DNA of 64,000 nucleotides, taken from positions 6,848,363 to 6,912,362 of the forward strand of contig NC_052135.2 in assembly GCF_016086655.4 (NCBI RefSeq), in the 5' to 3' direction. This document shows, piece after piece, positions 12,170 through 24,180 of this stretch. A model generated the notes under the pieces. That model had not been told where the DNA came from. It searched no databases and saw only the letters and a list, made by a program, of their open reading frames with translations. The translations under genes and the position numbers were made by a program. Source of the DNA: Lepeophtheirus salmonis (taxonomy: Eukaryota > Arthropoda > Copepoda > Siphonostomatoida > Caligidae). Every line of letters begins with the position of its first letter. The first letter of the stretch is position 1.

Positions 12170-13311
12170 TATTATGTATATGGACTTCAAGGACAATTCT
12201 TAGATCAGATGTATGATGTTTACTTACATACACATACTTCATCAGCGTAAATCTATTTGACCAATTGAAGGAACATTAAAAAAATGGCCCCAAATCAGTT
12301 ATTAGTAAGCAGGTTTGGACTCTTATACTTAGCCCTTTTCCGTTCATTTATTCATCTATTCTATACACGCTTAACATTAATGAAACTCAAGATATTAATT
12401 TTTGGGAGAATGATGAATTACAGTGTATATCCTAAATTGTTATGTTGTTGTTACCGTTGCAGATTCTAATAAGGCCTCCGTGCCATTTTCCAGGCTTTGT
12501 CAATTGATTCCATTTTCTTACAATCGGTGCAGGTTTCAACAAGCTATCTAAGAAAAAAAATCAACTTTTTAAGTATTCTGCATTTGCCCAAGAGAGTGTG
12601 CCAAAGTGGCAGCATACATAAATAGCTTGCGTACCCTGTAGAATGGAAACATTATAGAGAAGACAAAATGTAGAACGTACAAAACCTACAAAGGACAAAA
12701 CGTATAACGTTCAAGAAGTCAAGTGGACAATTTTTACGAAGATATTTCGAAACAAAAGAATTTCATGGTAGATACAAAATGCAAAAAAAAAAAAGGAAAA
12801 AAAGTACATCGGAGGTATGATGAAATTACAACCAAATAATGAATATTTTCATTTTAATAAATTCTCTTTTTCCTGTCCTAAAATTATATTCAATATTTTT
12901 TTTTCAATGAAGTATTTTCTACTTAAACATCATAAATTTACAAATTATGTCCCATATTTACTTAAGATTTTATTGTTTCAAATTGAACAAAAATAGTTTA
13001 AAATTTTCATATACTTCATATAAATTCACGAATCAGTATTAAGAATAATAATAAAGGAAGGGGGGGGGAAGTAATTTTAGACCAATCGAAAGCTAATAGG
13101 AAAATATATGGAAGTATATTATTCCATTTTACTCTGTACATATATGGACCCCATATACGGAATACAAGGAGATTATTATATGCATGGATTTTCATAGAAG
13201 ACACAACACTCAGTTGAATCCCAAAAATGGTAAAAACATCTATTTTTCTTTCTTTCTTTCCTTCACACCTGCGGTGGTTTTACATAACATAATACATATG
13301 TTTAATATCTA
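12170..13311. other. non-coding stretch
   Basis: No gene seen. A region of degenerate AAAAC-TACAAAGGACAAAA words lies near 12660-12730, and a G9 run near 13060. Short open frames at 12284-12469 and 13016-13372 have no recognisable motif. Confidence 0.5.
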
Positions 13312-14465
13312 CAGGGTGGGGATTTTAAATCCAGGAAGTTTAATAATAAAGTTTAAAACATTTTATTCCTAAAAATTAATTCATTAATTTACAAATCTTT
13401 TATTCTTATATGTAGGTGTCTATCATAAAGTCAATCACTCAGACCAACCACCTTCACCTTCGATCTCAGCCTCCAAATTGGCCCTGAACCTAACACAAGC
13501 CTTGATGAGGAACTCTTTCTTTATATTGGCAACTGCCATAGGAATGGAAGCTCACAAAGAGTCAACAGTGTTATGTTCACGTTTATTGAACTCTCTCTGC
13601 AATACGTTCTTTAAATCTTTAAGGACTTATAACGAAGAAACTAACATACTTTGCAAAGCTACATTTAATGAAATTCAATTATCAATAATGAAATTCATCT
13701 CGCTCGCAAAGGACTCAGCCAGAGGGTGTTGGATACTTTGGAAAGGCTGGGCGATTTAGTGCGGATGCATCTTTACCACTGTACGGGTTCTGGTTTTGCA
13801 CTTTTAATTTAGACATGGAGTAGCCCATGGAAGAAATTACACAATCCAACTAAACAGTTCACCTCCCAGCAAGGTCAAAAAAGTGCAAAATGGCTTGGCC
13901 TGCCAAAGCTTCCGGCGCCGTGTGGCCGAGATGATCAAGATAGACAGATCTCATTAAGAATAACTGAAAGACTTTACAATAATGTATAAGTTATGGTTCA
14001 AACTCATCTAGTTTGTTCGTTATAAGCCTTTAAAAGATTCTTCTAATTTATCTGGACACCATTGCAGTAGTCCTAGGGTTCAGATCCGTGTACCTAGCAG
14101 GCTGCATTTATTTTCCCAAAACATGAAGGTATTAAAAATTATGAGTTTTCCAGAATAAATTTGGTTCAAATTACTCGATTTGGACAAAGTGCACTAATTT
14201 ATAATTTTAGTATGTCACCGGATCTGTTGACATAAGTTCAAGCTCTCCATCTTAATTATCTATTGAGTTATTGGCGTCTTTGGGCGTACATCTGGAACGG
14301 AGACATGTAATAATGACCACCAAGCGTTCATATTTGGAGGATATTTCGAGGATTTGTGTTTACTTATACGGGTTTGTCAGTTGAATCTGATGAGCACACT
14401 TTCATAAATATAGATAAATGTGTTCCCATGATATTGAGACATGTCGAGATTTTTATGGAATGAAG
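13312..14465 (-). mobile_element. decayed Tc1/mariner-type element with left ITR
   Basis: The left end after TA (13310-13311) is CAGGGTGGGGATTTTAAATC, a typical mariner-superfamily terminus and similar to the end at 47767 (GGGTGGACATTTAAAATCTG). The right end is decayed: read in reverse complement, 14465 to 14380 aligns with the first 80 bp of the 47.77 kb element, including ATTTATGAAAGTGT. Total about 1.15 kb with a broken transposase on the minus strand. Confidence 0.7.
13435..14354 (-). pseudogene. Tc1/mariner-like transposase, highly degraded
   Basis: The N-terminus is readable near 14354 as EISSKYERLVVIITCLRS, which parallels EMPSEYKCSMAIIVYLRTG encoded at 47.89 kb. The C-terminus is readable as NIKKEFLIKACVRFRANLEA then EIEGEGGWSE, with a stop at 13435-13437; this is the standard FIKACxxFRxRLEAxIEAEGG tail of these transposases. 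The middle is scrambled by stops and frameshifts and I could not place the catalytic residues. The plus-strand 93-codon frame at 13478-13759 is antisense to this. Confidence 0.7.
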
Positions 14466-14524
14466 AAAAGTCAACTCAAAAACCAATTGGTGATATTTTT
14501 AAGTAATATATTAAGCCATATTTT

Positions 14525-14877
14525 TTATTCAATATGTCTTCCTTCATAAGTAATAACAGCTTCGACATGCCGGCGAACAAATTGGCAGCTTATGACGATG
14601 AAAGCCGTGTCTATGGAGTACCACGCTGTCATGATGGCAGCTTCTAGATGCTAAGTCCAAGGGGTTGATGTTAGAGCTGGAGGATGGCTACATGGATCAG
14701 GGCAGAGTCAGCCATAGTTAGTTTTGGCTTTTCTTAGCTGTATGGAGCTGTAATGGACTTTTTGATGATGTAAAAAGTAGGAATAGAGATACGAACAGTC
14801 TCTACAACCTACTCGGCACTGAAACCAGCGTGGAGGAGATCACATTAACCTTATATTTCTTGTTGTTGTTCCGACAT
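14525..14877 (-). pseudogene. Tc1/maT-like transposase, internally deleted
   Basis: The ATG at 14877 gives MSEQQQEI, then after a stop CDLLHAGFSAE and VRISIPTFYIIKKSITA, the first helix-turn-helix. It jumps at once to PSSSSNINPLD (third catalytic region) and the tail AAIMTAWYSIDTAF, ISCQFVRRHVEAVITYEG and RHIE, stop at 14525-14527. Only about 115 codons remain of an expected 330 or more. It lies directly beside the element ending near 14465, in the same orientation. End repeats were not identified. Confidence 0.75.
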
Positions 14878-15499
14878 TTCTAGACTTAGAGACATGGCAT
14901 AAAAACAAAACTTGTTGTTGTTTGTTTTATCTCTTGTTTTCTGCCCTAATAAAAACTTATAAATACAAATAACAGCGATAAAATCGTAGTTAAATGCTAT
15001 TGTATGCTTTGGGTTCCCACTCTGTACATAAAGCCGTATATTTAATAGATATATTTGACTCAATTGAGGGGTTTGTACTCAAATTTGTTGAATTGGTTAT
15101 GATACTGAATAATTTCTGATATAGTTTAAAACCTTTAATTGATTTAAAAGACTTATATTGCTCCCCATATTGCCTTTCAAATAAAATCAATCAATTTCTC
15201 ATTCTTTTATGTTGACAATCTATTTGGGCTACTTTAAGTTTGATTTCAAGATAGAATAATTGGTTGATAAAAATTGACAAATGTAATCCAAAAAAAAATC
15301 TACCCTATGGTTATATTTAAGTTTACAACGAAGATTATTTTTATAATTTATTAAAAAATAGTTCGTGAAGGCAGTGAGAACAAAATTAAGGGATGTCCAA
15401 GTGAATTTTGACTATAAAGTTGTAGTATTATGACAATTTAGCCACTGGTGGACTCCAAAGATATTTGAACCTTTGAAGATTGTTGCAGGCAAATCCCTC
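14878..15499. other. non-coding stretch
   Basis: No gene recognised. The lower part, near 15360-15420, may be the decayed end of the element whose transposase lies at 15.5-15.95 kb. Confidence 0.45.
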
Positions 15500-15950
15500 G
15501 ATCTTTGCTTATATTGAATCATCCAAAGAATTTAGATCGGGGGAGCCAGAAGGCCACATGTTCTTGCACATGTAAAAAAAAAAAGTTTTTCTCTAGACAA
15601 CCCTTGTGACCGTCGTAACGAAATATTTCTTCCTCCTTGCTCTCGATTTTGATCCCAAATCATCTTTAATTATCCTTCGAAGTGTAACATTGCTCAGATT
15701 GACCTTATAGGTAATACAACGAATGCTCCTCACTTGATTTCTATCAAGGCAGTTTTTGACACACATTATCATGGCCTTTAGTCTTACTGTTTGTTTCATA
15801 CCTTCCCTAGACATTCTGGCAATGTTTATTCTATTTCAAATAGCTTTTTAATGGTATAAAGGGCCGTCTGCATGATCATGAGCTCATTGGAAATCTCAAT
15901 TGGTTAGTCTGGATTGCGAACATTACCACACAAGAAGGATTTTGGATTCC
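15500..15950 (-). pseudogene. Tc1/mariner-like transposase, degraded
   Basis: The minus strand holds an N-terminal helix-turn-helix remnant (EISNELMIMQTALYTIKKLFE at about 15.85-15.90 kb), then an open stretch of 73 codons from 15814 with KQTVRLKAMIMCVKN, RNQVRSIR, LSNVTLRRIIKDDLGSKSRA and RRKKYF. This is the second DNA-binding motif and linker, parallel to the remnant at 4.65-4.83 kb. Further on, in a shifted frame, WPSGSPDLNSLDDSI marks the third catalytic region; the middle core is missing. No working protein could be made. Confidence 0.75.
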
Positions 15951-17826
15951 ATTTCGTGGTCTTTGAAGATACAGCTACTATTTGTAAATAAACACGATTG
16001 AAAATATTTATTAGAACTTTTGTTACAAATTCTAACTTAAATAAAAGCGTATGTGGTAGATTGGTTTTGTGTTGATGAACCACATATATACAGTTGGTAT
16101 TAATCTTGAATTTTTTTCAAATGTAATTATTTTTTTAATCACAGAGTTTTCGGTCCTTCATGTTCTATCAAATACTTTTACTTAGTTAGATGTACTAATA
16201 TGTATGGATACATACGTATCTATATTGTGCTCTATTATTTGAATGATAAGACGATAAGTATTTTCCTATGTTATTGAAGAAAAAAAAAAAATAATACAGA
16301 TTCTTAATTAGGGATTTTAATCTTTCATCCCAATATATATATACATCACCACATACCTTTTTGGATAATATAAACTGCGCAAAACTACACGATGTTATCA
16401 AAGGAACTTGACAGGTTGTTTTTCCCTTGTAGCTAACCTTTGTGTGTAGATTGATGTTGAGTCTCAATTAGAATCACATACATAAAACTATTTACATATA
16501 TATATATATATATTATATTATATTCTACATACCTGGAGGGAACAATAAGTCTCCATACCACCATTCAAATAAGCAATAGACAATAAGTAAATTATGGACA
16601 AAAATTGTAAAAGTTATCAAAGAATAATAATTTTAATTGAGTGGATAGATGGTCAATATGTAGAATTATGTAGATATTTTTATAAGAAATCAAAATTCCC
16701 CATGTTTCTTGAGAAGGAAGGAACTATGTGGTGCATCAACATAAAAACAATCTTGAACAAAAATCAATAGATAGTGAAAATTCCAATTTATTTTGTTACA
16801 TCATATATTGATATACACACGGCCAATATTTCATTGATCTATTTGAGTCAAGTAAAGGCCTACTATTCTAAACTAATAAAAAACTAGCGCTAAAGGGCCC
16901 CAACTACTTAGGTCCCTGTTAATATAAATGAAATGAAGAAAAACTACATTGAATACCCTTTAAATAGGGAGTAGAACAGCTCAAAAAGTGTGGAAGTAAA
17001 TCCCTCTTGAGAGTAAAATCCCAAATTCGGGGTAGGTGTTCATCAATGGAGGAGTCTGCGTATAAAAATTAAACTACTCATATACTTTGAGGGATTGAAT
17101 CCCCCTCTCAACTGCCTATGTCTACTTGGATTGTATTAGAGAGGTGGGAGATCCGCTCCTGGGATTCTCTGTGAATGTGATTCAGGAATATCTTCGTACC
17201 TCTATAAAATGTGATAGTTGGGAACCATAGGAATTCATTCTTACTGAATGTATTTGGATTGAAAAATAAGTGTCATGTAACTAGAAATAATATGAGCTTA
17301 CTCTCAAAGATTTATTTATCCTGATGAGGGAATAAAAATAAAGATTCGTAGAATACTTTGGACTCAAAAGAATTATCCTTTCATAAAATTGATTATTGAA
17401 TATATCGTTTCTACTCCTTCAAAATATATTCAAATGATTATGAAATAAATTTGCTTCTTTAATCACATTTTAACATATGACATTAGTACAGGTTATATAA
17501 ATATATTGAATTAAGTTAGTAGGGATCCAGCTGAGGGGCTTTGAGGGCATCCATTTTGAAGTTTCAGTAAGGGTAATTCTAATTCTAAACACAATAAAGA
17601 CATTTGAAAATGGTTTTGGAATATTTCCACATTGAAAAAGAAAATCATTCTCAAAAAAATATTAATTTTGACTTTAGATTGTCATTTGTATCAAAATAAT
17701 AATTATACATTTTAATTTTAAGGATCTACATTAACAAATTACTTGAACCATGTTTGATAGTTATTACATACATTATTTTGAGAGGTTCCACTTTTCAGAA
17801 CCTCATATGTTTCTGCTTAATAGACG
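15951..17826. other. non-coding stretch with a TA microsatellite
   Basis: No gene seen. A (TA)n tract occupies about 16496-16513, followed by ATTATATTATATT. The 90-codon minus-strand frame at 16195-16467 has no recognisable motif. Confidence 0.5.
16494..16525. repeat. TA microsatellite
   Basis: Uninterrupted TA dinucleotides followed by a TATTA-rich tail. Confidence 0.9.
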
Positions 17827-18762
17827 GATCATTCCATGGCAAATCGATGGTTTTTGGCACTAAAACTCAAATTCATAAGTAGATCAAGTGTTGCTGCTTG
17901 CATTTATGGTAATAGGGTAGGGGTTTTGTGGTTATCGATGAAGATGACGAAAAAAAAGGCGTATATATCAAGTTTTTTATCCATATTTTCATTCTACCTC
18001 TCATAATGGCCGTCCTAGAGGTTATGTTTGTTGGGTTGCCAAAACCCATATTATATTTGTGATAACAGCACCAACAATAGAGACAAGGACGACCGTTCCA
18101 AGTCTAATATATTTGAACAATATATTTTAAAATTATGTCCAGCTTTATAAACAAGCGATATGCTATTTGTAAAATGGTCAACTTTTAATCAATATTATGA
18201 AGGACTGTAGTTCAGTTTTCTTTTGTCAGTCTATTTAAATCATAAAATACGTATATAAAATTGACCAAATTTCCAGAGAAAAGTAACCTAACTTTGAGAT
18301 CCAACCCTCGGAGCTATGATATTTTTTTTTTTTTCGGCAAAAGTAATTGTAAAATATGTTAGGAAAGTTTCATATTCATATGAGTTTGGGATTTTTTTAA
18401 AATTCTAGAACAAGTACTTGATAATGTATGTATTTCCGATTTAAAAAAAAATCAAAATTGAGATCATAAGACATTTAAATATTTTACTTTTGACTTGAAT
18501 TTTGGAATGATCACATTTCAAAATATTTAAGTACCAACTTTTAAAAGGTAATCTCTTTTGGATAAAAAAATATGATAAGACGTAAAATTGACGCTGAAAA
18601 TTTTGTTACAAAAAGGTACGGGTACGCGTATGAAAGACTAAGAATTATATGCTGAAACTTACCAAACTTACTCGACTCATCAATTTAGAATTGTGTGCCA
18701 AAAATCAACCAAATCTGAGGGAATCAGATTACTTTTTTTTGGTTGATTTGACATGGAATGGC
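17827..18762. mobile_element. candidate TIR-bounded non-coding element
   Basis: The left flank GATCATTCCATGGCAAATC, followed by GATGGTTTTTGG, is mirrored on the right by TTTTTTTTGGTTGATTTGAC followed by ATGGAATGGC. The two form inverted repeats of about 28 bp with a few mismatches, 930 bp apart. The interior has no open frame of note and is A/T-rich. I read it as a non-autonomous DNA transposon of unassigned superfamily; a chance inverted repeat of this quality is unlikely. Target-site duplication was not resolved. Confidence 0.6.
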
Positions 18763-20177
18763 ATTTGAACTGGGTATTCAAAACGTGTATTTCATATAAT
18801 TTGAAAAAAACAAAAAACAATGTTAAATGACTCTTGTTTTATTTACTTGTATTTGAATTCTGACCCTTAAAAATGATATTTAGAAAGCAAAAACGTCTGC
18901 AGGATTATATACATATATATATATATTTTTTGAACAAAATCCAAAAATTAAATTTTCCTGTAAAAAACAAAAATGCCTTAATTTGGTTAGGGCTACAATC
19001 CTTCCAGCCCACCTCCTGCGGACGCCCCTGGAAGGGGACTATCAATGTGTAAGTTCATAATTACAATTACTTTTCGAACACGGAAGAGCATGTTTTTATA
19101 CCTAGGAAACACTTTTTTAAGTATTCATTAATTAAAACTATAGTGATCATATTTTATTTGTAAAAATAAAGCCACTTGTTTTGTTTAGTAGTACCTTGAA
19201 ATTGATCAATTTAAGAACATAGAACTAATCACAATGTTATTTCACTATCACAAAAATTTACATTGTATGTAGTTGTCACCTTTCGATGTTTTTGTTTATT
19301 TTCAACTAATCAATGTTTTTAAGGTCGATTGGTTAAATTGGAATGAACTCTTCTTAAGATGTAATTAAATTCCAACAATAATTGAATAGATTTACAAAAC
19401 TAGTTTGAAAGAATTGGCTAACAGGCTACTAATTTTGAACTGTTGTTTCAGTTTATTTCGTAGGAAAGGTTGAGAGATACAATGAAAGTCGCTATTAATG
19501 TGTAAGTCCTTATTTATTCGGAATTTTTCATGAAAATAATAATGATTTATTAATCAAAATAAAATATAAGAGATATATATGTTATGAACATTGCACACAT
19601 CTTGCAAAAAATATTCATTTTTTGCAATTATAATCTATATTACTAAAGAAAAGTTTTTCTGTCTACAGGTCGGAATTTATGTACACGAGTTATCGAGTGC
19701 ACTATCCATGATGTATATAATAAACATATTTCGATATAAGAAATAATAATGTAGTTGTATCAAAACTAATAATAATAATAACAGGTGTGTAAATATAGCA
19801 TTGAACGTGTATGCAGTGCTCCCAGATGTAAATCATATAATTTTTTTGACAGAAGAAATAATTATGTAGTTGTATTATTGCAGGCGTATGCAATGTGTAT
19901 TTATAACAAGAGCACTGTACCTCTTTGATTTTATTATTAGTCTCTTATATATATCGTAATTTATGTGCATTTACAGTATGTGTTAAGATTTGAATAAAAT
20001 ATAAAGGCTGGTAAACTGAAATGAGTTTCCTTTCTTTTTGATAGTAAGCACTCTAATGATTAAAATACTCATCAGTATATGTTTAATATATTTTTTTCCA
20101 TCTTATATTATAATATTTCTTTCATTCTTGAGGAGAGAACACTTCATATGAATTGTATTGAGTAGTTACGTATGAGT
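18763..20177. other. non-coding stretch
   Basis: Nothing gene-like. A TA-rich microsatellite sits near 18906-18928. The CCCACCTCCTGCGGACGCCC word near 19008 is unusually GC-rich for this DNA and may be the relic of a repeat end. Confidence 0.5.
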
Positions 20178-20310
20178 GTGTTCATGAAAAACGGAGAGTA
20201 AGACTCAAAATTTCTTGGGGAGTTATCTTCTATATTATTGGAGCAAATTTTTTTGTCTTTTAGCCTACGTCTAATTACTCCAGGGAATGTCGGGTACTAC
20301 CTCTAGTATG
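20178..20310 (-). repeat. GTACCC-head repeat, minus-strand copy
   Basis: Read on the minus strand it begins AGAGGTAGTACCCGACATTC, continues GAGTAATTAGACGTAGGC, then AATATAGAAGATAACTCCCC and a CGTTTTTCATGAACACACTC block. The same blocks in the same order occur at 42.63-42.80 kb on the plus strand. Confidence 0.65.
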
Positions 20311-20925
20311 AAATAAAAACGGAAGAATTCCATAAAGAAAACTATAATCGAAAATAAAGTGAGGAATATAACAATATTTGAAGCTTCCTCTTTGTTGATA
20401 ACATACCAATTTATTACTACTGCTATTTGAATATTCTGGTCAACTACGACGCCGTCGACTTCTTCTTCAGATCCTCACTCTTTTTTATATCTCCATGCGT
20501 GTAATACACTTGGATACACTAAACTAACAATAGATAGAATAGAAAGAATAAACAAATACGGGTACTAAATTATATTATATATATGTTTTCAAAATTTTGG
20601 ATCTTTTGAAAATTGGATCAAAAATAAATCGATGAGGATTTGAAACAAGTAAACAAATACAAAAGACTGAAAAAACAACATTAATATAAACTATTTATTA
20701 AATATATCAATAATATAATAAAAAATATATATAATGTACCATTCAATTTTGGATATGTTTCTTTGATGAGTTGATCAAAGTTTTTCCATGTTTTTACAAA
20801 TAAAATAAAAACTGTATATAACATTTTTGATGGTATAGTATATTACATATTTTAAGGAATTCAGCATTAGCGGTTTCTTGGTATTTGAAGGACAAGTCAA
20901 ATCGGCTCTAACTTTGTTATGTCCC
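20311..20925. other. non-coding stretch, nothing recognised
   Basis: AT-rich sequence without coding evidence. Confidence 0.5.
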
Positions 20926-21160
20926 AGGGTGATCCATAAGTCTTAGAACAACTTCAACAGCCAAGAAAGTATACAAACACTTATTTTTCGTGAAACTTTT
21001 AAACCATAGCTATCAGCGGGAAATTTTCTTCAAAATGAGTGTCAATTCATTCCACATGGCTACTATTTGTGGTAACTATATATCTCAGACACTTTAGAAC
21101 TGCTTTACACGCTATAAGTTTATTCTTTTGATAAATAAAGTTATGAATACTTATGCCCCG
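20926..21160 (+). mobile_element. possible Tc1/mariner end fragment
   Basis: CCAGGGTGATCCATAAGTCT resembles the CAGGGTGnCCATAAGTC termini common in Tc1/mariner elements, and an ATG 110 bp downstream (21034) opens MSVNSFHMATICGNYISQTL before a stop. No matching second end was found. Weak call. Confidence 0.35.
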
Positions 21161-21479
21161 TTTTCTATTGAGGATAGTGAGGGTTAGACTGGGGTGTGTT
21201 TTTGAAGCCCTGGGAAACTAGATAGGATGTTAAGTTGTAGTTGTTTTTTTTCAAAAAAGATTGGTGTCCATAAACATAGCTGTAGGAATAAGGACGTTTT
21301 CTAAATTTATTCAAAATGAAAAAAGTAATAGGTAAAAAAAAAAAAATATCTGTGAAATTTACAGTTTCCTTTTTTTCAGCCGCAAAAATCGGCTTTCCAG
21401 GGAAATATTGCATTCGTAGATACCACAAATAAAGCATTTAGGACATTGAATTATACAATGTCAATTTAACAAGATTGAA

Positions 21480-21815
21480 TTTTTAATTTCTAGAACATTT
21501 TATTTGATAATTTTTGCAATATTTGCAAAAATGAACATATTATCGATTTGGTAATTTTTTGATAGAAACAAACGATGCACTTAACATTTTGAAATTTTTT
21601 TTTATCTATTATTGGTATGTTATTTGAAATTTATAACGCGTTTTTTTTTAATTCATAATAATTTCATATAACATACAGGCGCTATATTATAATCCTTGCC
21701 CCACATCGAAGGGGGTCTAAACATTAAGAAAAAATGAAATTGACCATTTTCAATGGTATTTCTCGCTCCCTTCTAGGCTGAGCAACGCCGAGTAACCCTT
21801 TGCTAGTATATATAT
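21480..21815 (-). repeat. CCCGGCG-head dispersed repeat, copy C
   Basis: Minus strand: TACTAGCAAAGGGTTACTCG then GCGTTGCTCAGCC and an AGAAGGGAGCGAGAAAT block; further on CGCGTTATAAATTTCAAATA (compare ATGTGTTATAAACTTCATAT in copy B) and TTCATTTTTGCAAATATTGC. Collinear with copies A and B, but with a shorter body. Confidence 0.7.
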
Positions 21816-22449
21816 TAGACTGGTTTGATTTTCAACTTTTATCGAATTTCGATTATGGATAAGGCGGAAAAGTTGCTTTGGGACTAGAAATCAAAGTGTA
21901 CAAAATTTCATCGCTCTACGATTTCATCTTCAGTTGGCACATTTTGTTCGAAGTTTTTTGAAAAAATGGATAATGCATACATCAAATTTTTTTAAATATA
22001 CAATTGTTAGATGTTAGTACAGTCTACATATAGTATTTAGTAAACTTTTTCCTAAAATGATGGTTTATTCTGCAAAAAGGAAAATTCATAATAATTTTTT
22101 GATGGCTCTCGTATAACGCAAACCTGTTTTAATGCATTTCAATGAATAATTTAAATAGTAATTCTTTAAAAGTTAATTTCCTTACATTCCACTCGAGAAA
22201 CTTGAATAGAAAGATAGTAAATATATAATTTTGGTAAATATCTATTTAATGACTTGCACCTAATATGTAATACATTTCATATATATGAGTTTTTATCATC
22301 ATATCTTCAATAATCAATAAGATTGAATCATTTACAGTCACGGATGACAAATGATTTATTTATTATTTCCAATTATTTTCTTATAAAATTTTAAACAAAA
22401 ACAATAAAAACACATAATTATAAAATTAGTATTACATAATTTTCAAAAA
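21816..22449. other. non-coding stretch, nothing recognised
   Basis: AT-rich; no gene or repeat end identified. Confidence 0.5.
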
Positions 22450-22826
22450 TTATATTGAGCCTGAGTTTCAAAAATAGGTATTCTTTTTTCTTGATGCTAA
22501 AGTTCCTTTTAGAAATCAATTTCTATTCATTTCTCCATATACGCTCTCTGATGATTTTGTAATTGATTTTATCATACGCTCAGCCGACTGGGTGTGGCAT
22601 GGTATATACAAAAAGTTTTCAAATTTTTCTTTTGATATAACTATTTCTTGTATATATTTGTTTGTCAAGTGCATTGTCATAGGCAATTCCATAACACTTT
22701 TTTTTTCCATTCTATCTGTTCATAATAAATTTCTGCATGAAATTGAATAGTTGGAGTTCTAAATTTTCTCACTGTGTCTAAAATATTACTTTTCATTGCT
22801 TCCAATATCTGATGCCACTCAAGGTT
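22450..22826 (-). pseudogene. decayed fragment of an uncharacterised multicopy protein
   Basis: The minus strand reads NLEWHQILEAMKSNILDTV, RKFRTPTIQFHAEIYYEQIE, then across a one-base slip in an A9 run at about 22698-22706 SVMELPMTMHLTNKYIQEIV, ending IPCHTQSAERMIKSITKSS and VYGEMNRN before a stop at 22516; downstream FLKGTLASRK is still in register. The core resembles a PCHTQAVERxxKxVTEAS ... CGxxxRDGFIRxxLxSRxxMP pattern that I recall from uncharacterised, often repeated arthropod proteins. That family match is from memory. Function unknown. Upstream coding is lost behind stops. Confidence 0.5.
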
Positions 22827-23729
22827 CTATACAAGGTCAAATTATAGTTTAGAACGTCATTACTCCCTTTTACATACCAAGTCTGAAAATAATATCGGAA
22901 TTGATTTCCTGGGGTTATTAACTGAAAATGAGGTGGATTAAAAAAAATGTGTCATTCATGTTTGAAGCCCGGTACTTTTCAGCTAATGTTTTATATATAT
23001 ATATACTTTATTTACATTTTGGATTTTTTAAAACTTCCAAGTGATTTTCATAAGTTGACCATTATAGGTGTGGACTATCGCCGCTGGTTGAAATAAATGA
23101 AGACTATCCAACTATTACGGAATTGAATCACAATTTTTCAATGATTAATTAACAACAGTAGTACAAACTCACTATTTCAATATTATCAAGATACTCAATT
23201 CAAATTTTAAATAAGTATCAAAGACTAAGCAATTTCTTAAATTAAATAATATAAGTAATAAATTACGGTCAACGTAGGTAACTCCATTGTCCCGTATAGA
23301 TAAAGGATCCCTCGCTTCTAGAACTAGCTTTTTTTATATTCAAATAAATACTGGAGTCAGATTATAAAATATCTTGGAGTAAAAATAATGGTAAATTAGG
23401 GCAAGATGAAATCAAATATTCACCATGGAGAGAGATTCAAAGATAAATAAATACAACAGTGATTCAAATGGAAAAAATGATAATCACTTCTCTGTTATCA
23501 ATTAATAATCATTCACGAGCATAATATCAGGCGAAAGAATTGAATTTCACTTCGTTATGGTCCGTAATTTGTCAAAATAGAAAACTAGGAAAAGAAAGAC
23601 GAGAACAAATGTCTTCGTCTCTTCATGAACTTTATTTTTGTACAGAAAGTATGAAATAGTTTGCATTACGTAGTCACTTAAGGGACTCGAATCTATAGAG
23701 TTGTTAGTCGAGGAAGGTAAATTATGTGG
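22827..23729. other. non-coding stretch
   Basis: Possibly the decayed upstream part of the 22.5 kb gene up to about 22.95 kb, then AT-rich DNA with no recognisable content. Confidence 0.45.
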
Positions 23730-23990
23730 CTAATATTATGCTTCTTCGTCCATCGATGAGTATTTTCCAATATGAATAATCCATCAATCATGTCACATGA
23801 TAATTCATTGATAATAGAAAAGTGATTAGCAATTCTTCCATTCGAGATACTTTCGTATTTTTATTTATTTAAAACACTACAATAGTAAAGATTCGAACTA
23901 CATTCGAACCACATACTACTGTGTTGTGTTTATATAATGATCATTAATGAATATAATAAATATTTTTCTGCAAAAGAACACTAATTAATT
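23730..23990 (-). repeat. dispersed repeat, inverted partner of 41.8 kb
   Basis: GAACCACATACTACTGTGTT and ATTAATGAATATAATAAATA, up to GCAAAAGAACACTAATTAAT at 23990, recur at 41.82-41.96 kb as the reverse complement. Similarity extends through AATACGAAAGT and a GGAAAATACTCAT-like block to about 23.73 kb. The pair sits about 18 kb apart in inverted orientation. No coding potential was seen. Confidence 0.75.
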
Positions 23991-24180
23991 CACCACCTTA
24001 TATGACATATAGAGCATATGAACAATACCTATTCATCATATTACCATTTTTACATTGAAAATTCATCTCAATCTTGTTATGTGGCAATACTTTAGAATTT
24101 GTAACACTGTATTTGTTGGAATTTGGTTAGCAACTCTTCCTCCCCCCTCCCCCCTCCTACTGGTACAATCTTATATGTGG

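Noticed and set aside
13478..13759. 93-codon plus-strand frame
   Set aside because: Antisense of a transposase tail (FLIKACVRFRANLEA) on the minus strand.
24120..24170. C-rich tract (CCTCCCCCCTCCCCCCTCCT-like) as a G-quadruplex regulatory site
   Set aside because: A single pyrimidine-rich run in non-coding DNA with no gene nearby; simple-sequence origin is sufficient.
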